Assembly: GCA_958402795.1 (NCBI GenBank)
Contig: CATXUX010000004.1
Coordinates: 1 to 64,000 of the forward strand
Length of the DNA stretch: 64,000 nucleotides
Origin: an uncultured Lachnospiraceae bacterium
Lineage (GTDB): Bacteria > Bacillota > Clostridia > Lachnospirales > Lachnospiraceae
Direction of reading: 5' to 3'
Shown in pieces: positions 1 to 8,993 of this stretch. Positions within the stretch are counted from its first letter, which is position 1, and each line of letters opens with the position of its first letter. The notes beneath the pieces are model-generated. The model searched no databases. It saw only the letters and a list, made by a program, of their open reading frames with translations, and was not told the DNA's origin. The position numbers and the translations under genes are program-made.

Positions 1-2
1 AC

Positions 3-647
3 AAGCGGGTTCGCAGTACAAAGAATGAAAAGTTCAGCTACAAAGATATCAAAGGGGTCTACACAGTCGTATTGTTTGAAAACAGTCCGAAAGAATTCAA
101 GAAATATTCCGACGTTTATCTGCACTATTTCCAACAAAATTCGAATACCGGACTGGAACTCGAGCTTCTGCAGAAATATCTCTTTATTCCGCTTGACATC
201 TTCAAGGAAAAACTGCAAAATAAAGGTAGAAAAAGAGCAGAAAACAAACTTGAGGCATGGCTGTTGTTCCTGAGTGATGACGATCCGGAAACCGTGATTC
301 AACTGATAGAAGACTATCCGGAGTTCAGAAAACTCTATGAAGAAGGATATCAGATATGCCGGAACATAGAAGAGGTGATGCAGATGTTCTCGGAAGAACT
401 GAAAGAACTCGATCGAAATACAGTGCAGTTGATGATCGATGAGATGCAGGAAGAAATAGATAGGCAGAGAACACAGATTGAGAATCAGAGAAAGGAAAAT
501 ATCCGGCTGTTAGAGGCGGAGAAATCCGAACGAATCCGAAGGATCCGGCGTAGCTATGAAAAACTGGGGAATATAGAAAGTGTAGCGGATTTCTGGGAAA
601 TTTCTGTGGATGAGGCTAAGAAAATATTGGAAATTGACGAAGAATAA
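3..647 (+). CDS. Rpn-family recombination-promoting nuclease / PD-(D/E)XK transposase-like protein, 3' part
   Basis: The reading frame is open from the first bases of the window, so the N-terminus with the nuclease core lies outside. The visible 214 residues carry the typical back half of the Rpn (PDDEXK_2) family: a beta/alpha stretch (KGVYTVVLFENSPKEF), then a helical part and a long charged coiled coil (MIDEMQEEIDRQR, RIRRIRRSYEKLG) ending in a small helical tail (VADFWEISVDEAKKILEID). Members of this family are DNA endonucleases that promote RecA-independent recombination; many genomes hold several copies. The 3' half is copied just downstream, where the copy has no start. Function of this copy is inferred from family only, as the catalytic residues cannot be seen here. 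Confidence 0.75.
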   Translation, partial: KRVRSTKNEKFSYKDIKGVYTVVLFENSPKEFKKYSDVYLHYFQQNSNTGLELELLQKYLFIPLDIFKEKLQNKGRKRAENKLEAWLLFLSDDDPETVIQLIEDYPEFRKLYEEGYQICRNIEEVMQMFSEELKELDRNTVQLMIDEMQEEIDRQRTQIENQRKENIRLLEAEKSERIRRIRRSYEKLGNIESVADFWEISVDEAKKILEIDEE

Positions 648-679
648 AGGAAAAGTGAGAAATAAGATTTTCTCGTTGA

Positions 680-985
680 AATATTGTTGCAGATATCTAT
701 CCGGAGTTCAAAAAGCTCTATGAAGAAGGATATCAGATATGCCGGAACATAGAAGAGGTGATGCAGATGTTCTCGGAAGAACTGAAAGAACTCGATCGAA
801 ATACAGTGCAGTTGATGATCGACGAGATGCAGGAAGAAATAGACAGACAGAGAGCACAAATTAAGGAGCAGAATCGTATGATCAGGCGGAGTTATGAGCG
901 GATGGGAAGTATAAAAGGTGTGGCAGATTTATGGGAGTTGTCTGAAGAGGAAGTAAGAAAAATATTGGAAACTGACGAAGAATAG
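680..985 (+). pseudogene. Headless duplicate of the upstream Rpn-like gene
   Basis: From about 698 the DNA repeats the segment starting at 315 almost base for base for well over 100 bp (YPEF-KLYEEGYQICRNIEE and onward), then diverges while keeping the same tail pattern (VADLWELSEEEVRKILE). The frame opens after a stop at 677-679 and has no nuclease domain; the only in-frame starts are internal (GTG 758, ATG 761) and lack a good ribosome site. It is best read as the remnant of a second Rpn-family copy that lost its 5' part by recombination with its neighbour. A short expressed coiled-coil peptide cannot be excluded. Confidence 0.7.
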
Positions 986-1017
986 TTACAGAACCTGCAT
1001 GGCGGGAAAAGCGGGGA

Positions 1018-1896
1018 TTATTCGCCCCGCCTCTGTGAGAAAACTTCTTTGTATTCTTTGGGCGACATGCCATATTCTTTCCGGAACGCCCGGAAAAAGC
1101 TGGAGTAGTCTTTGAATCCGCACTGCAGATATGCTTCGCTGATACCGGCGCCGCTCAGGATTGCGTCCCGGCACATGGCGAGCCGTTTTTTCATAATATA
1201 CTGGTGGACGGACATCCCGATATTTTCCTTAAATATATGAGCAATGTGGTATTTACTTACGTAAAATTTACCGGCAAGGTGATCGAGCGTCAGTTCTTCG
1301 TCCAGATGGCGTTCGATATACTGGATCAGGTTTACATAAAGGCGCTGCTCTTCACGCGGCGTCTTAGGATGCTCCATCTCGTAGATCGTCCGGTTCAGAT
1401 GCAGAATCAGGTCTTCCACACAGAGCGAGATTTTTGCGTCCTTGCCGAACCGGTCGGAGTGAAGCTCTTCGATCAGGCTGAATGCTTTGGACTGAAGAGC
1501 ATTAAAGTCGATCACGTCATAGTGATAGATATACTTGTGTGTGGATTTGATCTGTTTCAGCAGATAGATATAATCCGGAGAGAGCGCAGAGAGCTGGCTG
1601 CAGAACTCCTCGCTGATCCAGAATACGAAACGGCGGTAGGGCGTGTCTTTTGTACGGAGAATGGCATAATGGCGGATATGCGGGGGGATGACGATGACGT
1701 CTCCCTGCTTGAGGGGGTGTACATTCCCTTCGATATTCATGGATACTTCTCCTTCGATGAAGAAGTAAAATTCATAATAATTATGTGTATGGCTGGACAC
1801 TCCGCAGAAATGACTATCATTATAGTAATAGAGCTCAAAGTCCTTGGATACCATATATTGACGGGTGTTAAACGTAGTCTGCAGGTTTTTTTTCAT
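1018..1896 (-). CDS. AraC-family transcriptional regulator (cupin sensor)
   Basis: A 292-residue regulator. The N-terminal half is an AraC-type cupin pocket (HTHNYYEFYFFIEGEV, then LKQGDVIVIPPHIRH, about residues 35-80). The last 100 residues hold two helix-turn-helix motifs (LDHLAGKFYVSKYHIAHIFKE and ISEAYLQCGFKDYSSFFRAF) and the closing signature GMSPKEYK. It is transcribed divergently from uxuB, with 177 bp between the two starts, so it probably senses a hexuronate or related sugar and controls uxuB-uxaC. The ATG at 1896 follows a purine-rich AAAGGAAAAA site. Family assignment is firm; the ligand is inferred from position only. Confidence 0.9.
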   Translation of the reverse strand: MKKNLQTTFNTRQYMVSKDFELYYYNDSHFCGVSSHTHNYYEFYFFIEGEVSMNIEGNVHPLKQGDVIVIPPHIRHYAILRTKDTPYRRFVFWISEEFCSQLSALSPDYIYLLKQIKSTHKYIYHYDVIDFNALQSKAFSLIEELHSDRFGKDAKISLCVEDLILHLNRTIYEMEHPKTPREEQRLYVNLIQYIERHLDEELTLDHLAGKFYVSKYHIAHIFKENIGMSVHQYIMKKRLAMCRDAILSGAGISEAYLQCGFKDYSSFFRAFRKEYGMSPKEYKEVFSQRRGE

Positions 1897-1980
1897 GAGT
1901 TTTTCCTTTCAAATGGGTTTTTTGATCTCGCTTTTTGTACATATTTTACCATGTTGCCGCAAGTTTTGCAATGGACACAA

Positions 1981-2021
1981 CAATTATATCAATTGGATTT
2001 TTCAAATACCGCACGTATAAT
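1981..2021 (+). promoter_or_regulatory. Candidate uxuB promoter with small palindrome
   Basis: TTGGAT (1993-1998), 17 bp, TATAAT (2016-2021). A 15-bp palindrome CAATTATATCAATTG (1981-1995) overlaps the -35 and is a plausible regulator site. Inferred from pattern only. Confidence 0.55.
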
Positions 2022-2073
2022 AAAAAATAGGGTAATAAACCAGTAAAAAAACAAAGAAAGGTCTGGTAAGATT

Positions 2074-3681
2074 ATGAAGTTAAGTTTACAGGGTATTGCT
2101 GACAGACAGCAGTGGGAAGAGAAGGGATACAACCTTCCGAAGTATGATGTGGAGAAGATGATCGCGGCGACAAAGGAAGCTCCGTTCTGGATTCACTTTG
2201 GCGCAGGGAATCTGTTTCGTGCATTCCATGCAAACGTAGTCCAGAATATGCTCAACGATGGCTCACTGGAGCGAGGACTTGTAGTTGCAGAAGGATTTGA
2301 CTATGAGATCGTAGAGAAGATGTATGCGCCGCATGACAATCTGGGGATTGTTGCAACATTGAAAGCGGACGGAACAATTGACAAGACGATCGTTGCCAGT
2401 GTTGCAGAGTCGATTCCGCTTGATTCTGACAATGCAGATGCGTATGGCAGACTGAAAGAAATCTTCGCGAAGGATTCTCTCCAGATGGCGACTTTTACGA
2501 TTACAGAGAAGGGTTACAGCCTTGTAAACGGCAGAGGCGAGCAGCTTCCGGATATTACTGCTGATTTTGCAGCAGGACCGGAGAAGCCGGCAAGCTATAT
2601 GGGAAAAGTAACGTCTCTTCTGTATGCAAGATACAAAGCAGGCGAGAAGCCGATCGCTATGGTCAGCACGGATAACTGTTCACACAACGGAGACAAGCTG
2701 TATGCGGCAATTTCTGCATTCGCAAAGGCATGGGCAGAGAACGGAAAGGCAGAACAGGGATTTGCGGATTATATCGATTCCGACAAGGTATCTTTCACGT
2801 GGAGCATGATCGACAAGATCACACCGCGTCCGGATGCATCTGTGGAAGCAATTCTGCATGAAGATGGTGTAGAAGAACTGGATCCGGTTATCACATCCAA
2901 GAATACGTATGTTGCGCCGTTTGTAAACGCAGAGGAGACAGAGTATCTTGTAATTGAGGATGATTTCCCGAACGGACGTCCGGATCTGACAAAGGGCGGC
3001 CTGATGTTTACCGACCGTGAGACCGTGGACAAGGTAGAAAAGATGAAAGTCTGCACCTGCCTGAACCCGCTGCACACCTGTCTTGCAATTTACGGCTGCC
3101 TGCTTGGTTATAAGAAGATCTCCGATGAGATGAAAGATGAAGAGCTGGTGAAGCTGGTGGAGAGAGTCGGATATCAGGAGGGACTTCCGGTTGTTGTAAA
3201 TCCGGGAATCCTTGATCCGAAGGAATTTATCGATACGGTACTGAAAGTTCGTGTGCCGAATCCGTTTATGCCGGATACCCCGCAGAGAATTGCAACCGAT
3301 ACGTCCCAGAAGCTGGCGATCCGTTTCGGCGAGACGATCAAGGCTTATGAAGCGGCAGCAGATAAAGACGTTTCAGAACTGAAGATGATTCCGCTTGTAT
3401 TTGCAGGATGGCTTCGCTACCTGATGGCAGTAGATGATGAGGGCAACGCATTTGAACTCAGTCCGGATCCGCTGCTGGATACGGTTTGCCCGTATGTTGC
3501 AGGAATCAAACTGGGAGAAGCTGCAGATGTAGAAGCTGCTGTAAAACCGATTCTTGAGAACGAAAAGATTTTTGGCGTGAACCTGTATGAGATCGGTATG
3601 GCAGAAGAAGTGATCGGATATTTCAAGGAAATGATCGCAGGACCGGGAGCGGTACGCGCGACACTGAAAAAATACGTATAA
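2074..3681 (+). CDS. uxuB: Fructuronate reductase (D-mannonate oxidoreductase), mannitol dehydrogenase family
   Basis: This 535-residue enzyme interconverts D-fructuronate and D-mannonate with NAD(H), the second step of glucuronate breakdown. The N-terminal Rossmann fold shows the dinucleotide loop FWIHFGAGNLFRAF near residue 38. The polyol dehydrogenase catalytic signature K-x5-N-x2-H is present (K325, N331, H334 in KVCTCLNPLH). Length and the joined N-terminal NAD and C-terminal helical domains fit the long clostridial UxuB type. It is followed by uxaC about 120 bp downstream, which supports a glucuronate role over mannitol or altronate; tagaturonate reductase (UxaB) is the main alternative. 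An AAAGAAAGG site precedes the ATG. Confidence 0.88.
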   Translation: MKLSLQGIADRQQWEEKGYNLPKYDVEKMIAATKEAPFWIHFGAGNLFRAFHANVVQNMLNDGSLERGLVVAEGFDYEIVEKMYAPHDNLGIVATLKADGTIDKTIVASVAESIPLDSDNADAYGRLKEIFAKDSLQMATFTITEKGYSLVNGRGEQLPDITADFAAGPEKPASYMGKVTSLLYARYKAGEKPIAMVSTDNCSHNGDKLYAAISAFAKAWAENGKAEQGFADYIDSDKVSFTWSMIDKITPRPDASVEAILHEDGVEELDPVITSKNTYVAPFVNAEETEYLVIEDDFPNGRPDLTKGGLMFTDRETVDKVEKMKVCTCLNPLHTCLAIYGCLLGYKKISDEMKDEELVKLVERVGYQEGLPVVVNPGILDPKEFIDTVLKVRVPNPFMPDTPQRIATDTSQKLAIRFGETIKAYEAAADKDVSELKMIPLVFAGWLRYLMAVDDEGNAFELSPDPLLDTVCPYVAGIKLGEAADVEAAVKPILENEKIFGVNLYEIGMAEEVIGYFKEMIAGPGAVRATLKKYV

Positions 3682-3802
3682 ATAGCAGGGCAGCTTAAAT
3701 CAGGCGCTCACGGAGAAACGGACAGATGAAACGGATTTCTGCGTGGGCGCATTTTACAAAAAGCAGAAGAAACATGCAGAATGCAGAAAGGAAATTAGAG
3801 CG

Positions 3803-5209
3803 ATGAAAAAATTTATGGATGAGGATTTCCTCCTGACAACAGATACCGCAAAGAAATTATATCATGAATATGCAGAGGTAATGCCGATCCTGGATTATCA
3901 CTGCCATCTTGATCCGAAGGAGATCTATGAAGACCGCAAATATGAAAACATTACGCAGGTCTGGCTGGGCGGCGATCATTACAAATGGCGTCAGATGCGC
4001 TCCAACGGTGTGGAAGAGCGTTATATTACCGGTGACGCAACAGACCGTGAGAAGTTCCAGAAGTGGGCGGAGACACTGGAGATGGCGATCGGAAATCCGC
4101 TGTATCACTGGAGTCATCTGGAACTCAAGAGATATTTCGGCTACGAAGGCTGCCTCAATGGCGATACCGCTGAGGAAGTATGGAATCTGTGCAATGAGAA
4201 GCTCCAGCATGATGACATGACAGCACGGAATCTGATCAGGCAGTCCAACGTAACTCTGGTATGCACGACAGATGATCCGGCAGATTCGCTGGAGTGGCAT
4301 AAGAAGATCAAGGAAGATGAGAGTTTTGACGTGCAGGTTCTTCCGGCATGGCGTCCGGACAAGGCAATGAATCTGGAAAAACCAGACTATCTGGATTACC
4401 TTGCAAAACTGAGCAATGCAAGCGGAATCGAAATAAACAGCTTCGCATCCCTGATCGCTGCACTGAAGAACCGGATGGATTTCTTTGAAGAAAACGGCTG
4501 CTGCGTATCGGATCACGGCCTGGAGTATGTGATGTATGCACCGGCGTCTGACGAAGAAATCGAGGCAATCTTTGCAAAGAGACTGGCGGGCCAGACGATT
4601 ACACGTCAGGAAGAACTGCAGTTTAAGACTGCGTACATGGTAACGCTTGGAAAAGAATATCATAAAAAGAACTGGGTAATGCAGCTTCATTACGGTGTAA
4701 AGAGAGACAACAACCGCCGTGTATTCAACGCACTGGGACCGGATGCGGGAATCGACTGCATCAACAACTATGCACCGTCATCTGAGATGGCAGATTACTT
4801 AAATGCACTGGCGGAGACAGACGAGCTTCCAAAGACGATCCTGTATTCCCTGAACCCGTCTGACAATGCGTCGATCGGAACGATCATCGGCTGCTTCCAG
4901 GATTCGTCCAACGTAGGAAAGATTCAGCAGGGAAGCGCATGGTGGTTCAACGATCACAAGTCCGGCATGACCGAGCAGATGAAGTCTCTGGCAAATCTCG
5001 GACTGCTTGGCAACTTCATCGGAATGCTGACCGACTCCAGAAGTTTTCTGTCCTACACGAGACATGAATATTTCCGCCGGATCATGTGCGAGCTGATCGG
5101 CGGCTGGGTAGAAAACGGCGAATATCCGGCAGACTACAAGGTGCTTGAGAAGATCGTAAAAGGAATTTCCTATAACAACGCGGTAAGATATTTTGGATTC
5201 GATCTGTAA
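3803..5209 (+). CDS. uxaC: Glucuronate isomerase
   Basis: UxaC isomerises D-glucuronate to D-fructuronate (and galacturonate to tagaturonate), the step that feeds UxuB. The protein has the family start MKKFMDEDFLL and the metal-site motif YHCHLDPKE about residue 32; the hallmark blocks NPLYHWSHLELKRYFG and LHYGVKRDNN follow, and SRSFLSYTRHEYFRR sits near the C-terminus. I chose the ATG at 3803, giving 468 residues, the usual length; an in-frame GTG 60 bp upstream has no ribosome site. AGAAAGGAAA precedes the chosen start. It is the second gene of the uxuB-uxaC unit. Confidence 0.95.
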   Translation: MKKFMDEDFLLTTDTAKKLYHEYAEVMPILDYHCHLDPKEIYEDRKYENITQVWLGGDHYKWRQMRSNGVEERYITGDATDREKFQKWAETLEMAIGNPLYHWSHLELKRYFGYEGCLNGDTAEEVWNLCNEKLQHDDMTARNLIRQSNVTLVCTTDDPADSLEWHKKIKEDESFDVQVLPAWRPDKAMNLEKPDYLDYLAKLSNASGIEINSFASLIAALKNRMDFFEENGCCVSDHGLEYVMYAPASDEEIEAIFAKRLAGQTITRQEELQFKTAYMVTLGKEYHKKNWVMQLHYGVKRDNNRRVFNALGPDAGIDCINNYAPSSEMADYLNALAETDELPKTILYSLNPSDNASIGTIIGCFQDSSNVGKIQQGSAWWFNDHKSGMTEQMKSLANLGLLGNFIGMLTDSRSFLSYTRHEYFRRIMCELIGGWVENGEYPADYKVLEKIVKGISYNNAVRYFGFDL

Positions 5210-5227
5210 GTAAAGGAGGAAAGAACC

Positions 5228-5662
5228 ATGATAGATCAAAATTGTGCATATTGTGTAGAAGGCGAACTGGTAGATGCATTCGGAATCAAGATCTGCGAGC
5301 TGGAGACCTCTAAAGTATATCTGTTCAAGGAACAGAGCCATAAGGGGCGTGTGATCGTAGCACATAAAAAACATGTCAGCGAGATCGTGGAACTGACAGC
5401 AGAAGAGCGTGCTGCATATATGGAAGATATTGCAAAAGTAGCGAATGTGCTGCATGAGTTATATCATCCGGATAAGATCAATTACGGAGCGTATGGTGAT
5501 ACCGGCCATCATCTGCATTTCCACCTTGTACCGAAGTACAAAGACGGTTATGAGTGGGGCGGCGTCTTTGCGATGAACCCGGGAGAGAAACATCTGTCCG
5601 ATGAAGAATATGGTGAGATGGTGAACGAAATCCGCGCGGCACTGACTGCAGAGGAAGACTGA
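5228..5662 (+). CDS. HIT family protein
   Basis: A 144-residue protein of the histidine-triad superfamily, with the nucleotide-binding motif H95-L-H97-F-H99-L-V-P. Family members hydrolyse AMP-linked substrates such as adenosine phosphoramidates. The N-terminal CAYC pair could bind zinc. It begins 18 bp after uxaC with an AAAGGAGG site and so is probably the last gene of the uxuB operon, before the terminator at 5722. Why a HIT hydrolase travels with hexuronate genes is not evident; it may be a general housekeeping passenger. Confidence 0.9.
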   Translation: MIDQNCAYCVEGELVDAFGIKICELETSKVYLFKEQSHKGRVIVAHKKHVSEIVELTAEERAAYMEDIAKVANVLHELYHPDKINYGAYGDTGHHLHFHLVPKYKDGYEWGGVFAMNPGEKHLSDEEYGEMVNEIRAALTAEED

Positions 5663-5721
5663 TTCCTGCGCCGGGAACAGATGTGAGATGTAAGAGAACC
5701 GGATAGATCCGGATCTGAAAA

Positions 5722-5767
5722 GAACACCTTGTACCTTACCGAAATAGGTACAGAGGTGTTCTTTTTT
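5722..5767 (+). terminator. Intrinsic terminator after uxuB-uxaC-HIT
   Basis: GAACACCT-GTACCT pairs with AGGTAC-AGGTGTTC (one bulge), followed by CTTTTTT. The sequence is nearly symmetric with A-rich 5' flank, so it may also end the converging IclR transcript. Confidence 0.9.
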
Positions 5768-5798
5768 GGGAAAATAGGGAGAAGATCAGGAGTTTTGC

Positions 5799-6584
5799 TC
5801 AGCGCCCGCTTACTGCGTTTTCAATCTGCTCTTTTACGGAGAGGATCAATCCTTTAAATTCCCGGATCCGTTCATCGTCCATCCGGTCTTTCGGGGCGGA
5901 GATACTGATGGCGTAAGTTGGTTTCCCGCTGAAGTTGTGAAGCGCGGCTGCAATACAGCGGACGCCGGGTTCATTTTCCTCATTATCTAAAGCATATCCG
6001 TTTTTGCGTATTTCAGAGATTAAGCGGCAAAATTCCGTGTAGTCGGTGACCGTATATTCGGTCAGTTTTTTTATTTCACTTGTTTCCCAGATTTCCCGGA
6101 TCTTTTGATCCGGCATTTCAGCGAGAATTGCCTTCCCGACGCCGGAGCAGTAGAGCGGGATGTTCTTTCCGATCATTGAGACAAGGCGGACCGTATTGTT
6201 GGCGGATTCAACCTTATCAATGTATACCGCATGATTGCCGTCCGCCTGAACAAGGTGAACCGTTTCGCCGGACCGGTCGGCAAGCTGATGCAGATACGGA
6301 CGCGCAAGCTCGATCATAGTGTTGTGGGAAAGAATCTGTGTGGAAAGCCTGCAGATCTTGAAGCTCAGGTTATACTTTAACGTTTCCGGATCCTGCCATA
6401 CGTAGTCCATGCAGATCAGAGAATTGAGAATCCGGTGAACGGTACTTTTGTTCAGACCGAGATCTGCACTCAAATCCTGAAGTCCCGTTGCTCCGTTCGC
6501 GGCGAGAAACTCAATCACATTGAAAATACGCTCGGATACCTGGATCGGATTCTTTGTTTCCCTGCTGTCTGTGTTTTCTTCCAT
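5799..6584 (-). CDS. IclR-family transcriptional regulator (KdgR-like)
   Basis: A 261-residue IclR protein: an N-terminal winged helix (FNVIEFLAANGATGLQDLSADLGLNKSTVHRILNSL split over residues 20-55) and a C-terminal GAF-like effector domain with the conserved patch IPLYCSGVGKAILAEM and RCIAAALHNFSG. Its place between hexuronate and glucuronidase genes points to a KdgR-type repressor that responds to 2-keto-3-deoxygluconate or its phosphate. A KdgR-like palindrome (GTTTCA-N5-TGAAAC) lies in the eda promoter about 4 kb away. GGAGG lies before the ATG. Family certain; effector inferred. Confidence 0.92.
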   Translation of the reverse strand: MEENTDSRETKNPIQVSERIFNVIEFLAANGATGLQDLSADLGLNKSTVHRILNSLICMDYVWQDPETLKYNLSFKICRLSTQILSHNTMIELARPYLHQLADRSGETVHLVQADGNHAVYIDKVESANNTVRLVSMIGKNIPLYCSGVGKAILAEMPDQKIREIWETSEIKKLTEYTVTDYTEFCRLISEIRKNGYALDNEENEPGVRCIAAALHNFSGKPTYAISISAPKDRMDDERIREFKGLILSVKEQIENAVSGR

Positions 6585-6625
6585 TATAGATATGCCTCCA
6601 TTCGGACAGAAATTTCATACCGAGT

Positions 6626-6654
6626 ATTGTAGCATGACTCCTAAAAAAAGACAA
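6626..6654 (-). promoter_or_regulatory. Promoter of the iclR-type gene
   Basis: On the minus strand TTGTCT (6649-6654), 17 bp, TACAAT (6626-6631). Just downstream the sequence TATGAAATTTCTG resembles a compressed half-palindromic KdgR site and could allow autoregulation. Confidence 0.6.
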
Positions 6655-6711
6655 GCTTGCACCAACTTTTTCCGCATTTCCCTACCAAGTGAAAAGTAAT
6701 TAAGAAAAAAT

Positions 6712-6736
6712 AGCCGGTGCAGAATCTGCGCCGGCT
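6712..6736 (-). terminator. GC-rich hairpin in the 520-bp gap before uidA
   Basis: AGCCGGTGCAGA and TCTGCGCCGGCT pair around a short loop; on the minus strand the stem is followed by a run of Ts, as in a terminator. No gene transcribed toward it from the right was found. The rest of 6585-7104 is AT-rich and holds the two regulatory regions; no gene was seen. Confidence 0.5.
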
Positions 6737-6970
6737 AAAAGGAGGGAGAAAATATATCTAAATAAAACTGAATGTCATATTTTAGGCGAAGCCCGGCGGT
6801 CGTATGAACGAATCGATACAATCGCCGTCTCCTTTGTTTGTATGACTTTAGTATAAAAGGGAAATGTGTCAGGAATATGGAAAAAAATAGAATAATTTAT
6901 AAAAATTATTAAGAAAGTTAAAAGGAAAAGAGAAATGTTCCGGGAGAAGGATGCGGCCGCTTTTTGGAAC

Positions 6971-7044
6971 TTTTTACTAATTTTTTTGGTAGAAAGACAA
7001 ATATAGAGTAAAAATTGTACGATAAAAGGTAGATATTTTACTAA
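6971..7044 (+). promoter_or_regulatory. Operator-like repeats upstream of uidA
   Basis: TTTTACTAA occurs at 6972-6980 and again at 7036-7044. The first is followed by TGGTAGAAAG, which forms an imperfect dyad with CTTTTTACTA; the second is preceded by GGTAGA. The two composite sites are reasonable candidates for regulator binding before uidA. Pattern-based only. Confidence 0.4.
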
Positions 7045-7104
7045 CGAAATTATAAAAAAAGTATTAAAATATTCTCTATATTGAGCGAAGGAGGTAGGAG
7101 TGAT

Positions 7105-8922
7105 ATGTTGGAGTATTCCATGCTGTATCCGAAATCTTCCGTATCCCGGAGAATGGCGTCTCTGGACGGAATGTGGAAGTTCTGCATTGACTGGGATACC
7201 GCCGGCGAGCAAAGCGGCTGGATCGACGGACTTCCGGGAAATGAGATGATCCCCGTTCCGGCGAGCTTTCAGGATTTCTACACCGAAAAGGAAATCCGGG
7301 AATTCGCAGGCGATGTCTGGTACGAAAAGGATGCTTTCGTTCCCGAAGAGTGGGAAGGCAAGAAGATTTTTGTCCGGTTTGCAGCAGCGACACATCGTGC
7401 AGTTGTATACGTGAACGGTGTGAAGATTACGGAACATGAGGGTGGGTTCCTTCCATTCTGCGCCGATGTGACCGAAGTGGTACGTTACAATGCGTTCAAC
7501 AAGATCGTTGTCAAGATTAACAATGAACTCAATGTGACGAACATCCCCTGCGGTACGTGTGTCACACTGGCGAATGGCAGGAAGATGAATAAGCCGTATT
7601 TTGACTACTACAATTATTCCGGACTGCAGAGAAGCGTGACGCTGGTCGCACTCCCGGAAGAGTCAGTCTTTGACTTCGACCTGACGTATGAACTGAACGG
7701 CGCTGATGCGAAGATCAATTACAGCGTAAAGACGACAGGAAGTCATGATGTGAAGCTGGCTCTTCTGGATGCAGATGGGCAGGAAGTCGCCAGTGCCGAG
7801 GGAAAAGAAGGCACAATGGAAGTGAAAGACGCACATCTGTGGGAAGTACATAACGCGTATCTGTACCGTCTTGTGATCCGGATCGTGGATGACAATGCTG
7901 TACTGGATGAATACGAGCAGGAGATCGGAATCCGTACCGTGGAAGTACGGGGAACCAGCATTCTGCTGAATGACAAGCCGGTATATCTCAGAGGCTTCGG
8001 AAAGCATGAGGACAGCGACGTAGTCGGACGCGGGTTTAACATCGGCAATATGAAACGCGACTTTGAGCTGATGAAATGGGTAGGAGCGAATTCGTTCCGT
8101 ACATCGCACTATCCGTACAGCGAAGAGATCTATCAGATGGCGGACCGGGAAGGATTCCTGATCATTGATGAGGTTCCCGCGGTCGGACTGTTTGAGAGTC
8201 TGATGAATTTCGCAGAGGCGAGCACAGGAAAGCAGACGGCGTTCTTTGAGAAGGAAACGACGCCGATTCTGCTGAAAGCACACCTGAAAGCGCTGGAGGA
8301 GATGATCACAAGAGATAAGAACCATCCGTGCGTGATCGCGTGGAGTCTGCTGAACGAGCCGGAGACGACCAGTGAGTCGGCAGTTCCGTATTTTGAAAAG
8401 GTGTTTGCGCGGGCGCGTGAGCTGGATCCGCAGAAGCGTCCGAGAACATTCGCGCTTGTGATGAATTCTCTGCCTGATGTATGCAAGTGCTATCAGTTCA
8501 GTGATATTATCGCGCTGAATCGTTATTATGGCTGGTATGTGATGGGCGGAAATGAGATTTCCAATGCCGAGGAAGCATTCCGTAAGGAGATGGATGCATG
8601 GGCGGCGAAGGATCTGAACAAGCCGTTTATCTTTACCGAATATGGTGCAGATACCTATGCGTCGGAGCATAAGCTGCCTTCCGTTATGTGGAGTCAGGAA
8701 TATCAGAACGAATACATGGAGATGCAGCACAGAGTATTCGATTCTTATGACTTTGTGAAGGGTGAGCAGATGTGGAATTTCGCGGATTTCCAGACGACAG
8801 AGGGAATCATGCGTGTGAACGGCAACAAGAAGGGCGCGTTCACAAGACAGAGACAGCCGAAAGATATCGCGTATCTTCTGAAGAAACGCTGGGAAGAGCT
8901 GCCGCTGGATTATAAAGGCTGA
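7105..8922 (+). CDS. uidA: Beta-glucuronidase, glycoside hydrolase family 2
   Basis: A 605-residue GH2 enzyme that releases glucuronic acid from glucuronides. Domains in order: sugar-binding jelly roll (about 1-180), immunoglobulin-like middle domain (180-275), TIM barrel (275-605). The acid/base Glu is E418 in SLLNEPE and the nucleophile is E512 in FTEYGAD. The glucuronidase-specific N-x-K motif that contacts the sugar carboxylate is present as N574-K-K576 in VNGNKKG, which separates it from beta-galactosidases. No signal peptide: the enzyme is cytoplasmic, matching the symporter gene next to it. Start chosen at the ATG at 7105 after GAAGGAGG. Opening residues MLEYSMLYP resemble those of gut clostridial glucuronidases. 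Confidence 0.96.
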   Translation: MLEYSMLYPKSSVSRRMASLDGMWKFCIDWDTAGEQSGWIDGLPGNEMIPVPASFQDFYTEKEIREFAGDVWYEKDAFVPEEWEGKKIFVRFAAATHRAVVYVNGVKITEHEGGFLPFCADVTEVVRYNAFNKIVVKINNELNVTNIPCGTCVTLANGRKMNKPYFDYYNYSGLQRSVTLVALPEESVFDFDLTYELNGADAKINYSVKTTGSHDVKLALLDADGQEVASAEGKEGTMEVKDAHLWEVHNAYLYRLVIRIVDDNAVLDEYEQEIGIRTVEVRGTSILLNDKPVYLRGFGKHEDSDVVGRGFNIGNMKRDFELMKWVGANSFRTSHYPYSEEIYQMADREGFLIIDEVPAVGLFESLMNFAEASTGKQTAFFEKETTPILLKAHLKALEEMITRDKNHPCVIAWSLLNEPETTSESAVPYFEKVFARARELDPQKRPRTFALVMNSLPDVCKCYQFSDIIALNRYYGWYVMGGNEISNAEEAFRKEMDAWAAKDLNKPFIFTEYGADTYASEHKLPSVMWSQEYQNEYMEMQHRVFDSYDFVKGEQMWNFADFQTTEGIMRVNGNKKGAFTRQRQPKDIAYLLKKRWEELPLDYKG

Positions 8923-8993
8923 GACGGGGAGCCACCCGAAAGGCAATATAACCCTGAAAACAGGGTGAAATTAAAGAAAAGAGGTTTACTATT

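Noticed and set aside
3857..4690. 277-codon open frame opposite uxaC
   Set aside because: No family features or ribosome site; a shadow of uxaC codon bias. The same applies to the long minus frames over uidA, GH13_4 and the ABC binding protein.
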